Of a stretch of 64,000 bases of DNA, positions 1 through 8,220 are shown in pieces (position 1 is the first letter of the stretch; each line of letters starts with the position of its first letter). The position numbers and the translations under genes are program-made. The stretch comes from Adhaeribacter aquaticus DSM 16391 (lineage in GTDB: Bacteria > Bacteroidota > Bacteroidia > Cytophagales > Hymenobacteraceae): positions 1,732,745 through 1,796,744 of the forward strand of contig NZ_KI421517.1 of assembly GCF_000473365.1 (NCBI RefSeq), written 5' to 3'. The notes beneath the pieces were generated by a model. That model made no database searches. It was not told where the DNA came from and saw nothing but the letters and a program-made list of their open reading frames with translations.

Positions 1-118
1 TAGTAATATTTTTTCTACCCGCAAACTTCTATGCAAAGTTTTTTTATTTTTTTCAGAAGACTTTCTCTTCTTTTCCTGCTCTAAAAACCCTAAACCTCTT
101 TTTCATTGGAAACGGTTG

Positions 119-126
119 CAAAGATA
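119..126 (-). promoter_or_regulatory. TAnnTTTG-type promoter box reading leftward
   Basis: Read on the minus strand this is TATCTTTG followed by CA, a full match to the Bacteroidota -7 box TAnnTTTG. A good -33 TTG at the usual 19-21 bp spacing is not present (nearest at about 23 bp). It would start a transcript near 112 running out of the left edge, so it probably serves a gene outside the window. Confidence 0.5.
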
Positions 127-168
127 AGAAAGCTTTTTCACATTGTTAGCAAAAAATTTAAACTTTTT

Positions 169-383
169 TTATTCCTGCTGGTTATGCAGCCGCTCTGTTT
201 CCGCCTCCTGCTGATTTGGTTGCACAAAGGTAGTAGGTTTCCTCCGGTAAACAAGCACCCTTGCTTGCTTTTCCTGTTTCTTATGCCGTTCCAGCCTCTT
301 CTTCATCTGCTAATGAAGGTGTTAACGGCTCAACTTTTTTTACCAAACCACCTTGTTTTTTCTTTTACAGGATCAGTTGTCAC
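169..383 (-). pseudogene. possible decayed small charged-protein gene
   Basis: No long reading frame exists here, but the minus strand carries protein-like pieces in three frames that follow each other: a GTG-started piece from 383 beginning TTDPVKEKTRWFGKK, a piece ending PLTPSLADEEEAG, and an ATG-started 45-residue open frame (306 to 169) beginning MKKRLERHKKQEKQARV and rich in K, R, E and Q. Removing one A from the A-run after the first piece, and one more shift near 295, would join them into one protein of about 70 residues. This may be a pseudogene or sequencing error, or only purine-rich chance coding. I do not recognise a family. Confidence 0.25.
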
Positions 384-432
384 GCTTTTCCTGCTCTACT
401 CCTTCCCTACTCTTTAACCTGCTAAATAAAAA

Positions 433-463
433 AAAGCAGCTAAGGTTTATCTCTAGCTGCTTT
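433..463 (-). terminator. intrinsic terminator of DUF2480 gene
   Basis: A 10-bp perfect stem (433-442 with 454-463, arm AAAGCAGCTA) with an 11-nt loop, followed on the minus strand by a run of Ts. It lies 13 nt beyond the DUF2480 stop codon, so it ends the tsaB-DUF2480 transcript. Confidence 0.85.
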
Positions 464-475
464 CTCTTCAAAATT

Positions 476-988
476 TTATATGGCTTTCGGTTTTTTATAT
501 ATTGGCACTGTACTACATGGTTCGCCATACATGATACTGCTGGCCACGGGTAATAACAGGTGCATTATTTCTACATAGGCATAAGTTGGTACCGGCAAGT
601 TTCCACAACCTTTTATTACCACTTTAGCATCCTGATAATTAGCCGGGTTAATTTTTGCGAAAGCATCCTGGAAAAGCGCCTGTTCTAATGCATCTAAATC
701 TCCGAACACAAATCGGTTAGCGTGTGGCTTCAACTTGGTAGCCAGTAGCATGTAAGCCCAAGTCGGGACTATGGCATCAGCTGAATTTATTATAGCTACA
801 TTTTTACCTGCATAAGCCGACCAATCATTTTCCTTGATAAAATCGCGGAAATTCTTTTCCTTTAAAATTAAACCCATAAAAAGGTTTTCTTTTATATCAT
901 AAATTACGCGCTCACCCGGATGAATTAAATCCTCCAGGTTTATTGTAACCAACGCACTCTGTGCTACTTTATTTATTAATTCAGACAT
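476..988 (-). CDS. DUF2480 family protein
   Basis: 170 residues, the usual length of DUF2480, a cytosolic protein family of unknown function that I know from Bacteroidota. Family-like features are the N-terminal NKVAQSALVTINLEDL segment, the PGERVIYDIKENLFMGLILKEK block and the KNVAIINSADAIVPTWAYMLL block. No signal peptide, membrane segment or catalytic motif is visible. It starts 18 nt downstream of the tsaB stop on the same strand, so the two are probably one transcript, ended by the hairpin just past its stop. The family call is confident; no function can be assigned. Confidence 0.85.
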   Translation of the reverse strand: MSELINKVAQSALVTINLEDLIHPGERVIYDIKENLFMGLILKEKNFRDFIKENDWSAYAGKNVAIINSADAIVPTWAYMLLATKLKPHANRFVFGDLDALEQALFQDAFAKINPANYQDAKVVIKGCGNLPVPTYAYVEIMHLLLPVASSIMYGEPCSTVPIYKKPKAI

Positions 989-1006
989 GTTATTTGCCCT
1001 TTCGGT

Positions 1007-1693
1007 TTAATTCTTTTTTGTTGTTATATAAACCTCTTTCAAATAAAAGGGTTCATAATAGGCTACATCTTCAAAATCTTTTTGCAAAAATTTTAGCCAC
1101 CCTAATCTGCCAATACTTTGTGCTGTTGGCTTTATATTGTCTAAAAACAGCATCTGCTCCTTATTGGTAACTAAATCTTTATATTTTTCTGATCCGCTAC
1201 CTAAAAAAATTATTTTCTTTTCCTGCGAATAATCCTGAAACAACCCTTCCTCCAAAATTACTGGGGCTACGGCCACCTTTTCCTCCAGTGCAGCATTTAC
1301 TAAACAAGTATATACTTCCAAGCGGCGGGCATCAATCATGGGGCAAAAATAATATTCTTCAGCCTTAGGCGTAAAGGCTATTGCCTCAGTAGCCATTGCT
1401 TGCAGCGTAGACACTTGAATTAATGGAATATCTAAAGAAAAACACAAACCTTTAGCCGTAGAACTTCCTATTCTTAAACCTGTATAAGAGCCCGGTCCAC
1501 CAGAAATAGCAATAGCGGATAAATCTTTAATTTCTACCTGGCAATTCTGCAGAAGTTGTTCTATTAGTTTAGTTATATAGGAAGAATGAGACTTTTCTAT
1601 TTGCAGTTCTGACAAACCTAATAGTTGCTCATTTTTGAAAAGGGCTACCGAGCAAATGGTAGAAGACGTTTCAAGGGCTAAAAGGAAAGCCAT
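1007..1693 (-). CDS. tsaB: tRNA threonylcarbamoyladenosine biosynthesis protein TsaB
   Basis: 228 residues. TsaB is the ASKHA-fold partner that supports TsaD in making the t6A modification at position 37 of ANN-decoding tRNAs. The N-terminal MAFLLALETSSTICSVAL and the AISGGPGSYTGLRIG motif are diagnostic. An in-frame TTG at 1723 would add ten residues, but it lies inside a TAnnTTTG promoter box (1721-1728), so the ATG at 1693 is chosen; it is also where homologues usually begin. DUF2480 follows 18 nt downstream. The pairing of the two has no obvious functional reason. Confidence 0.95.
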   Translation of the reverse strand: MAFLLALETSSTICSVALFKNEQLLGLSELQIEKSHSSYITKLIEQLLQNCQVEIKDLSAIAISGGPGSYTGLRIGSSTAKGLCFSLDIPLIQVSTLQAMATEAIAFTPKAEEYYFCPMIDARRLEVYTCLVNAALEEKVAVAPVILEEGLFQDYSQEKKIIFLGSGSEKYKDLVTNKEQMLFLDNIKPTAQSIGRLGWLKFLQKDFEDVAYYEPFYLKEVYITTKKN

Positions 1694-1720
1694 ATTATAT
1701 AAAAGAAGCTTAATAAGCCA

Positions 1721-1728
1721 CAAAGGTA
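1721..1728 (-). promoter_or_regulatory. promoter -7 box for tsaB
   Basis: Minus-strand TACCTTTG matches TAnnTTTG. The expected start point near 1714 leaves a leader of about 20 nt before the tsaB ATG at 1693 and excludes the upstream TTG as the start. The -33 element is not clear. Confidence 0.6.
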
Positions 1729-1750
1729 CGCAGTAAAAGTTTTATTCACT

Positions 1751-1784
1751 AAAAACAAAAAGGCTGGTTTGATTCCAGCCTTTT
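1751..1784 (-). terminator. intrinsic terminator of S41 protease gene
   Basis: A 10-bp perfect stem (1758-1767 with 1775-1784, arm AAAAGGCTGG) with a 7-nt loop and, on the minus strand, a T-rich tail. It lies between the protease stop at 1807 and the tsaB promoter, separating the two transcripts. Confidence 0.85.
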
Positions 1785-1806
1785 CATTATATAAACCTTT
1801 ACATTT

Positions 1807-3471
1807 TTATTTCTTTTTAGAGGCATCCGCTTTTAGGTAAGTGTAAAACTTATCCTGGTTATTAAGAACATTTATAGCTGTTAAAATATTTTGATCATCA
1901 TCAAAAGTTGCCTCAATTAAACCTTTTTGAAAATAGTAACGTGATACTATTTCCTGTTCCAATAATTCCCGGATTTCATCTTTAAACCGGATTAAGTCAT
2001 TTGCTTTATTAGTAGATATTTTCTTCTTAATTACCTCGATATCATTCTTAAGGTCATCAAAATGCTTATCCTCTTTTGATTTCTTTACTAAGTCAGCTAC
2101 TGCCTGTTCTACCCCCGTGGAATATGTTATATCTTTATTGGCTAAGAAACTTACGAATTTCTGGTACTCGGCATCAGATAAATGAAATTCTTTAGGTTTG
2201 GCTATACTAGTATTTTCTGATCTGAACTTGGTAGCATAGTCAAAAAAGTATCCTTTATTTAATAAAGTTTTAGCGATCTGGGAATATTCCCGCTCTTTAA
2301 CCTCTACATCCGGACTAACTCCTCCGCCATCAAAAACCACCCGGCCATTTGCCGTTTTGAATGCAACGCGAAGCGAATCCGGAATTTTACCAAGTGATCC
2401 ATCATCGTTCCGGTGCGAATAATCAATTGCCTGTATACAACGGCCGCTTGGTATATAATACTTGGCAGTAGTAACTTTTAACTGCGAATTGTAAGAAAGC
2501 GGTCGGGTTTCCTGCACTAATCCTTTACCATAAGTGCGTTCACCCACTAATACAGCCCGGTCATAATCCTGCATTACTCCCGAAACAATTTCTGAAGCAG
2601 AGGCACTGGTACTGCTGGTTAAAACTACAATGGGTATATCAGTATCAATAGGATCATCAATAGCTTTATAAACCCGATTGCGTTCTGCTAATTTACCTTT
2701 GGTACTTACAATATCCCGGCCTTTGGGAATAAATAAATTAGATATATTTACTGCCTCATTCAATAACCCGCCAGGATTATCCCGTAAATCAAAAATTATC
2801 TTCTTAGCTCCCTGTTCTTTTAATTTCTGGATGGCATTTTTTACTTCCCGGCTTGCATCCATGGTAAAACCCGATAATTGAAAATAGCCAATATCATTGG
2901 TAACCATTCCATAATAAGGGACATTATCAATCTGAATTTTATCCCGGGTAATTTCGAGCGCTAGCGGTTTATCAAGGCCAAACCGTTTCACTTCCAGCTT
3001 TACAATGGTATTAGCCTGTCCTTTCAGTAATTTATTTACTTCACTCGCGCTTTTTTTCTCAATATTTACACCGTTTATTTTAGTAATCTCGTCGCCTGCT
3101 AATAAACCAGCCTTTTGGGCAGGATATCCTTCATAAGGCAATTGTACAATAGTTTTACCATTACGCTTGCCAATACTTGCCCCTATTCCGCCATACTGAC
3201 CGGTAGTCATGGTTCGAAAATCTTCGATATCATCTTCCGGAATATAATTAGTATAAGGATCTAAAGATTTAAGCATTGCATCAATACCTGATTTCATCAA
3301 CTTAGAAGGGGTAACTTCATCTACATAATAGGTATTAACTTCCTTAAAAACAGTAGCGAAAATGTCTAGGTTTTTGGCAATATCAAAAAAACGGCCATCA
3401 TCAGGGGTAAAGGCAAACAGAAATCCAACGGAGGCAGAAGCTACCAGGCCGGCCAAAGTTTTCTTGAGCAT
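1807..3471 (-). CDS. S41 family C-terminal processing peptidase (CtpA/Prc-like)
   Basis: 554 residues. An exported serine protease that trims or degrades envelope proteins. Order: N-terminal hydrophobic signal or anchor (about 5-22), S41 N-terminal helices (about 30-90), PDZ domain (about 95-175, with GGIGASIG and the carboxylate-binding-loop region), then the protease domain. The Ser-Lys dyad is visible: S291 in SASASE and K316 in ERTYGKG, with the same spacing of 25 as in E. coli Prc. The 170 residues after the core are helical. It lies downstream of rnpA with a 32-nt gap and has its own terminator, so it probably shares the rpmH-rnpA transcript. The substrate is unknown. Confidence 0.93.
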   Translation of the reverse strand: MLKKTLAGLVASASVGFLFAFTPDDGRFFDIAKNLDIFATVFKEVNTYYVDEVTPSKLMKSGIDAMLKSLDPYTNYIPEDDIEDFRTMTTGQYGGIGASIGKRNGKTIVQLPYEGYPAQKAGLLAGDEITKINGVNIEKKSASEVNKLLKGQANTIVKLEVKRFGLDKPLALEITRDKIQIDNVPYYGMVTNDIGYFQLSGFTMDASREVKNAIQKLKEQGAKKIIFDLRDNPGGLLNEAVNISNLFIPKGRDIVSTKGKLAERNRVYKAIDDPIDTDIPIVVLTSSTSASASEIVSGVMQDYDRAVLVGERTYGKGLVQETRPLSYNSQLKVTTAKYYIPSGRCIQAIDYSHRNDDGSLGKIPDSLRVAFKTANGRVVFDGGGVSPDVEVKEREYSQIAKTLLNKGYFFDYATKFRSENTSIAKPKEFHLSDAEYQKFVSFLANKDITYSTGVEQAVADLVKKSKEDKHFDDLKNDIEVIKKKISTNKANDLIRFKDEIRELLEQEIVSRYYFQKGLIEATFDDDQNILTAINVLNNQDKFYTYLKADASKKK

Positions 3472-3503
3472 AATGTTTAGAGTTAAGGAGAAAGGTACTA
3501 CAG

Positions 3504-3908
3504 CTAATTACCTTGCAAACGTTCTAAACCTGAATTTAGTTTTTTTCTGATAATATTGAAAGGATTTTTTTCTTTACCTATATATATGATAGCTAAAGTG
3601 TATATTTTAAAGCTGTTATTAAGGAAAAAGAAGGGTTTTTGGAGGCGGTAAGCTTCCCGCATTTGCCGTTTAATCCGGTTGCGATCTACGGCCTTTTTAA
3701 AATATTTTTTAGAAACTGAAACCAGGATCTGCGGCGGCGTACTTACAGGTTCCGGATTAGTTAGGTACACAAACCGGAGGGGATATAAATTAAAAGAAGA
3801 ACCCTTACTAAAAAGCTCAGTTATTAGCTTCTTACTGTGTAAGCGTTCTTCTTTCGGGAAACTATAGGAAATATTGTCTCTTTCAGGATGGCCAGGTGCA
3901 GCGCTCAT
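3504..3908 (-). CDS. rnpA: ribonuclease P protein component
   Basis: 134 residues. The protein subunit that helps the RNase P RNA cleave tRNA 5' leaders. The family signature RNRIKRQMREAYR is intact, preceded by the LVSVSKKYFKKAVDR segment. The first ATG is used; homologues usually begin close to the YSFPKEERLHSKKLI segment, so the first 15 residues or so are a slightly longer N-terminus than normal, with no other in-frame ATG available. It lies 41 nt downstream of rpmH in the classic rpmH-rnpA order. Confidence 0.95.
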   Translation of the reverse strand: MSAAPGHPERDNISYSFPKEERLHSKKLITELFSKGSSFNLYPLRFVYLTNPEPVSTPPQILVSVSKKYFKKAVDRNRIKRQMREAYRLQKPFFFLNNSFKIYTLAIIYIGKEKNPFNIIRKKLNSGLERLQGN

Positions 3909-3949
3909 TCCATAGTATGCTCTGCTGCTAGCAAAAGCACCTTTAAAGA

Positions 3950-4108
3950 TTAAGCCTTATGTCTTTTCTCGTCAGAAACAGTTAATTTCTTACGACCTTT
4001 GGCTCTTCTGCTTGCGATTACGCGTCTGCCATTAGCTGTTTCCATTCTTGAGCGGAATCCGTGCTTATTTCTTCTTTTTCTCTGAGATGGTTGGAATGTT
4101 CTTTTCAT
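3950..4108 (-). CDS. rpmH: 50S ribosomal protein L34
   Basis: 52 residues, beginning [19 protein letters not shown] and ending VSDEKRHKA, which is unmistakable L34. It is short and highly basic as expected. It is first in the leftward rpmH-rnpA-protease group and has a well-formed promoter (4141-4172) about 33 nt upstream of its ATG. No dnaA or DnaA-box cluster accompanies it here, so the neighbourhood gives no evidence of a replication origin. Confidence 0.97.
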   Translation of the reverse strand: MKRTFQPSQRKRRNKHGFRSRMETANGRRVIASRRAKGRKKLTVSDEKRHKA

Positions 4109-4140
4109 CGTTACTACACCTATGTTTTTATTATGGCCTG

Positions 4141-4172
4141 CAAAATTAGTGTTATTTTCGTAAAATACAAAA
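4141..4172 (-). promoter_or_regulatory. promoter of rpmH
   Basis: On the minus strand TTTTG (4168-4172) and TAATTTTG (4141-4148) are separated by exactly 19 nt, matching both Bacteroidota promoter elements (-33 TTTG, -7 TAnnTTTG). The expected start point is near 4135, 27 nt before the rpmH ATG. Confidence 0.8.
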
Positions 4173-4261
4173 CCATTCCTAATAATTATTTGGAATATTT
4201 ACTTCTAATCAGGCTTAACGTTTATTCTGATAATATTGCAAAGTTAATAAAAAACTAACAA

Positions 4262-5980
4262 ATGGTTCGCTACGAAATATCATATAATAACCCACTAAGT
4301 TCTTTTATTCAGGTAAAAACATATATTTCTACCACAGGATCAGCTCCCCTGCTTTTACAATTGCCGGCTTGGCGGCCCGGGCGGTATGAGCTGCAAAACT
4401 TTGCTCAAAAAATTCAGGACTTTTCAGTTCTTGACCAGGCAAATAAGCCAGTGCCCTTTAAAAAAATCACCAAAGATTGCTGGGAAGTTGCCGCAGGCGA
4501 AACAACTGAAATTATTATTTTTTATAACTTTTACGCCCGGCAAATGGACGCCGGCGGCTCTTGGGTAGATGAAACCCAACTATATGTAAACCCAATTAAC
4601 TGCCTATTAGAGGTTGTTGGTAAAGGGCACCAAGAAACGGAACTATTATTAGTTATTCCTGAAAACTATCAAATAGCCAGCGGACTACCAGCTGTTGCCA
4701 AAAACACTTTACGTGCAGAAAATTATGACCAGTTAGTTGATAGTCCGTTTATTGCCAGTTCTGATTTAGAGCATAAAGACTATAACGTAAATAATATAAT
4801 ATTTCATATCTGGATACAAGGAGATTGCAAACCAAACTGGGAACAAATAACTACAGATTTTAAAGCATTCACACAAGAGCAAATTAGCCTGTTCGGTGAC
4901 TTCCCAGTTACTGAATACCATTTCCTGAACCAGATTTTACCTTACTCCCACTACCATGGCGTTGAACATAGCAACTCTACCGTTATTACACTGGGCCCCG
5001 GTGAGCAACTCATGAACCCCGCCATGTATAAAGAACTACTTGGCATTAGCTCCCACGAATTATTTCATACCTGGAATATTAAAAAAATTCGGCCCAAAGA
5101 AATGATGCCATACGATTTTACTAAAGAGAATTACTTCCGAACAGGCTATATAGCAGAAGGCATTACCACTTATTACGGCGATTATATACTGGCCCGGGCT
5201 AGGGTTATCTCTACAGAAGAATATTTTGATGAACTAAATGGCGTACTAAGCAGGCATTTTAATGACTATGGTCATCAACATTATTCAGTAGCAGAGTCGT
5301 CTTTCGATCTGTGGCTGGATGGTTATAAACCTGGCATACCTGATCGAAAAGTCTCTATTTATAACAAAGGAGCACTAACAGCACTTTTATTAGATTTGGA
5401 AATAAGGAGAGCAACTCATAATAAAGCAACGTTAGATACAGTAATGCAGCGCTTGTGGCAGAATTTTGGTAAAACTGGGATTGGCTATACAGAAGCAGAT
5501 TATGAAAACCTGGTTAATGAGGTTGCTCAAACGTCCTTCAAGCAATATTTTACTGACTTTATACAGGGCACAGCCCCTATGCAGGAGCCACTAAATAATG
5601 CTCTTCATTATGTGGGCTGTTATTTGGCCACAGAGAAAAGTGCTTTTTCTTCTGAAGCTGTATTTGGTTTTAAAACATTTTTAAAAGAAAATGTAGTACA
5701 GGTAACTGCTATTGCTCCGGCTTCACCGGCAGCCCAAGCTTTAGCTTTAGATGATGAACTAATAGCTATCCATAACAGAAAGGTAGAAGGCAATCTGGAA
5801 GATTTACTTACAAACCTGGAAGAGGTAGAGCTAACAGTTTTCCGTAATAAAATATTACGTAAAGTTAAGTTGCAAGCTGACAGCAAAACATATTACCCAA
5901 AGTACAAAATACAAAAAATGCCTCTAGCTACCTCTGAGCAAAAAGAGAATTTTAAGCTTTGGCTCAAACAGGATTTTTAA
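4262..5980 (+). CDS. M61 family metallopeptidase with PDZ domain
   Basis: 572 residues, typical for M61 (glycyl aminopeptidase type). N-terminal beta-sandwich domain (about 1-165), thermolysin-like catalytic domain (about 210-420) with the zinc motif HELFH at 265-269 and the third-ligand region YIAEG (E299), then a C-terminal PDZ-like segment (about 465-555). No signal peptide is visible, so it may be cytosolic. It starts at ATG 4262, divergent from rpmH across about 150 nt, and ends in a strong bidirectional terminator. Substrate specificity cannot be read from the sequence. Confidence 0.9.
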   Translation: MVRYEISYNNPLSSFIQVKTYISTTGSAPLLLQLPAWRPGRYELQNFAQKIQDFSVLDQANKPVPFKKITKDCWEVAAGETTEIIIFYNFYARQMDAGGSWVDETQLYVNPINCLLEVVGKGHQETELLLVIPENYQIASGLPAVAKNTLRAENYDQLVDSPFIASSDLEHKDYNVNNIIFHIWIQGDCKPNWEQITTDFKAFTQEQISLFGDFPVTEYHFLNQILPYSHYHGVEHSNSTVITLGPGEQLMNPAMYKELLGISSHELFHTWNIKKIRPKEMMPYDFTKENYFRTGYIAEGITTYYGDYILARARVISTEEYFDELNGVLSRHFNDYGHQHYSVAESSFDLWLDGYKPGIPDRKVSIYNKGALTALLLDLEIRRATHNKATLDTVMQRLWQNFGKTGIGYTEADYENLVNEVAQTSFKQYFTDFIQGTAPMQEPLNNALHYVGCYLATEKSAFSSEAVFGFKTFLKENVVQVTAIAPASPAAQALALDDELIAIHNRKVEGNLEDLLTNLEEVELTVFRNKILRKVKLQADSKTYYPKYKIQKMPLATSEQKENFKLWLKQDF

Positions 5981-5982
5981 AC

Positions 5983-6017
5983 AAAAAAGCCGGATCTGTC
6001 ATAGATCCGGCTTTTTT
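5983..6017. terminator. bidirectional intrinsic terminator
   Basis: A 15-bp perfect stem (5983-5997 with 6003-6017) with a 5-nt loop, A-tract on one side and T-tract on the other. It serves both the M61 gene on the plus strand and the small gene 6020-6295 on the minus strand. Confidence 0.9.
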
Positions 6018-6019
6018 GT

Positions 6020-6295
6020 TTAGTTATGATTTTTATCACTTGGTGGATTGCTTCGGGCATTATTCCCTTTTAAGGATTTACCTCCTGATACAGAATTATG
6101 CTGCGATTGACCACGCCCCACCGGATTACCTCCTTGTGGTAAGGCCCGGTTAACGTCTTGTACCTTGGTGTCATCTGCCTGTACGGTAGGTCCTTCGGTA
6201 TGAATTTTTATATTACCCTTCTCGTCCTTTTCTACAACCTTATTTCCCGAAGACGGAATAAAATGATCTTCTACACCTCTTTTATTGCTACTCAT
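6020..6295 (-). CDS. small hydrophilic protein of unknown function
   Basis: 91 residues, no hydrophobic segment, rich in Gly, Asn, Lys, Ser and Gln, with GGNPVGRGQSQHNSVSGGK in the C-terminal half; probably mostly disordered. I do not recognise a family. Support for a real gene: a consensus Shine-Dalgarno AGGAGG 7 nt before the ATG, a stop codon immediately before a strong terminator, and coding-like composition. It is convergent with the M61 gene. Its nature (disordered or stress-related) is speculation. Confidence 0.7.
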   Translation of the reverse strand: MSSNKRGVEDHFIPSSGNKVVEKDEKGNIKIHTEGPTVQADDTKVQDVNRALPQGGNPVGRGQSQHNSVSGGKSLKGNNARSNPPSDKNHN

Positions 6296-6302
6296 GATAT
6301 AT

Positions 6303-6308
6303 CCTCCT
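6303..6308 (-). promoter_or_regulatory. strong Shine-Dalgarno site (AGGAGG)
   Basis: Minus-strand AGGAGG with a 7-nt spacer to the ATG at 6295. Genes in this window, as in Bacteroidota generally, otherwise lack such sites, so this one is unusual and fixes the start of the small gene. Confidence 0.75.
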
Positions 6309-6504
6309 GTTTAATTAAAAAAGAATACTCCTATTACGGCTACATTTCTAAGAAAGATTAACGTGAGATATTATTTTTACCTAAATAGGCCATAATTCCT
6401 CTCAAATTAAATTTCTTTCTTCGTAAAATTAAAACAGTAACATTTATTGCCTGCCTTAGTATTTCTTAAAACCAACAAGTTTAAAATTATGTAAATTGGA
6501 ATTT

Positions 6505-8184
6505 ATGGAAGACCCATCCGAAAAATCAGCCATTTTTGTTGACTCCGAAATTGGTCAGCTAAAACGAATTATGATCCATCGGCCAGATATAGGAATTGGG
6601 AAAATTATTCCTACCAAATTTCAGGATTGGATGTACGACGATATTGTGCATCTAGACTCCATGAAAAAAGAGTTTGATGAGTACATAAAAATTCTGCTTT
6701 ACTTTCTTGACCCGGAAAAAATTGAACTAGTTAAACAACAAGAAAAAGTTTGCCGGGAAACCTTAAGCGGCAACGATTGCCTGAACCCGGCGGACGCTAA
6801 TTACTTTAATTCTGACAAAGTATTAGATGTACAATACGTTTTAAGCACTCTATTAGCAAAAAAACTCCCAGACGGCCAGTTAAACCCTACCCGGATAAAA
6901 CTAATATCAGCTGTCTGTGCTATAGAAGAATGCAGTTTTGAAACAGAACAACAATTACACCAACTAGAACCGAAACAGTTAGCAAAAACGCTAATAACCG
7001 GTTTATTACCCAAAGACTTAAGTACGCCAGATTTAAATAAGTTTTTATTTCCCCCGATTCCGAACCTGGTATTTACCCGGGATATTGGAGTTGTTATCCA
7101 AGATCATTACCTGCTTAGCCGGGCATGCAAAAAAGCCAGAAACCGCGAATCGCTCATTATAAAGTACATGGCGCTTTATGATTTCTTTAAGGACGATCAA
7201 AAAAAGGTGATTGAGATTATTGAAGACAGCGGCTACTTTTTGCTAGACGAACAGGAGCAACGTAAAAACAAAGTCTCTATAGAGGGTGGAGACATTATGG
7301 TTGTCAGTCCCGGGCATGTGGTAATTGGCTGCAGCGAAAGAACATCTGCTAGTGCCGTGAATGGCTTTATCCATAAAATATTTGCTTTGCCAGACATAAC
7401 CGTAGATTTAATAACGGTTGTTAAAATACCGCAACGCCGGGAACAAATGCACATTGATACGGTTTTTACGCAGGTAAAACGAAATGTATGGGTAATGTAC
7501 GGGCAGTTTTCCGAAGAATTAAAAAAGCAAAAAGAAGCCAAACAAGTAGATTACCACCATTTACTGTATCATCACAAAGAAGACTCTTTATTTGAAGAAA
7601 TTCAGATCTTTCAGTTTTACCGGCATAAACACCGAAAAGATTATTCGCCAGATCATAATTACCTGCTTACTACCACCGAAGATTACCAGCAACTAAACGA
7701 GGATTTAGCTAGTAAAAATTTACCTGCCTGCGCCCAAAAACCACGGGGGCTAGAGCATTTATTGCGGCAAATAAGCATTATAGATTTTAAAGTCGCTCCG
7801 GAAGATGTTATAATAATTTATTGCGGAGGCGGCAATTTTCCAGACGACGACCGGGAACAATGGACGGACGGTTGCAATTTACTGGCTTTGCGCGAAGGAG
7901 TGGTAATTGGCTATGACCGGAACACCACCACTAGCGCAGAATTTCGGAATGCCTATGCAAATCACTACCGAAAACAAGGCAAGGAATTACCAGCCAACAT
8001 GCCCAAAGGATTTGAAGTAGTAACAGCCACTGAACTGCTTCGGCGGTTTGACACCGGCGAAGCCACGCCTGATGCGATACAAGATACCCTTATTCAGCTT
8101 TCTTCCGATGAATTGTCGCGGGCCAGAGGCGGTTCCCGGTGTATGAGTCAGCCGCTGCTGCGGGCTGCCTTTAATTTTCATTGA
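6505..8184 (+). CDS. arginine deiminase family protein (long form)
   Basis: 559 residues from the ATG at 6505; an in-frame TTG at 6496 adds three residues and is less likely. Arginine deiminase converts arginine to citrulline and ammonia. The family's catalytic set is present: FTRD (190-193), EGGD (260-263), MHID (H316, D318) and the nucleophile in GGSRCMS (C546), plus NLLALREGVVIGYDRN before the Cys. The distance from the HxD motif to the Cys is 228 residues, against about 126 in the Pseudomonas enzyme as I recall it, so a charged segment of about 100 residues (roughly 330-430) is inserted. It lies 36 nt upstream of a CtlX gene on the same strand; together they would degrade arginine to ornithine. 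Confidence 0.85.
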   Translation: MEDPSEKSAIFVDSEIGQLKRIMIHRPDIGIGKIIPTKFQDWMYDDIVHLDSMKKEFDEYIKILLYFLDPEKIELVKQQEKVCRETLSGNDCLNPADANYFNSDKVLDVQYVLSTLLAKKLPDGQLNPTRIKLISAVCAIEECSFETEQQLHQLEPKQLAKTLITGLLPKDLSTPDLNKFLFPPIPNLVFTRDIGVVIQDHYLLSRACKKARNRESLIIKYMALYDFFKDDQKKVIEIIEDSGYFLLDEQEQRKNKVSIEGGDIMVVSPGHVVIGCSERTSASAVNGFIHKIFALPDITVDLITVVKIPQRREQMHIDTVFTQVKRNVWVMYGQFSEELKKQKEAKQVDYHHLLYHHKEDSLFEEIQIFQFYRHKHRKDYSPDHNYLLTTTEDYQQLNEDLASKNLPACAQKPRGLEHLLRQISIIDFKVAPEDVIIIYCGGGNFPDDDREQWTDGCNLLALREGVVIGYDRNTTTSAEFRNAYANHYRKQGKELPANMPKGFEVVTATELLRRFDTGEATPDAIQDTLIQLSSDELSRARGGSRCMSQPLLRAAFNFH

Positions 8185-8220
8185 GAATTTAGTTTACGCT
8201 GTTACCAGTTTCCAAATCCA

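Larger units (their letters stand above)
1..475. other. intergenic stretch at left edge
   Basis: Pyrimidine-rich on the plus strand. It holds the leftward promoter box, the possible broken small gene and, at its right end, the terminator of the DUF2480 gene. The plus-strand open frames here have the skewed Phe/Leu composition of noncoding T-rich DNA and are not called. Confidence 0.5.

Noticed and set aside
106-417. Plus-strand open frame of 103 codons with many Leu and Phe
   Set aside because: Composition is what T-rich noncoding DNA gives; no start signal and no family resemblance.
3504-4108. rpmH-rnpA as a marker of the replication origin
   Set aside because: No dnaA, parAB or DnaA-box cluster accompanies it, and in Bacteroidota these genes are often away from the origin.
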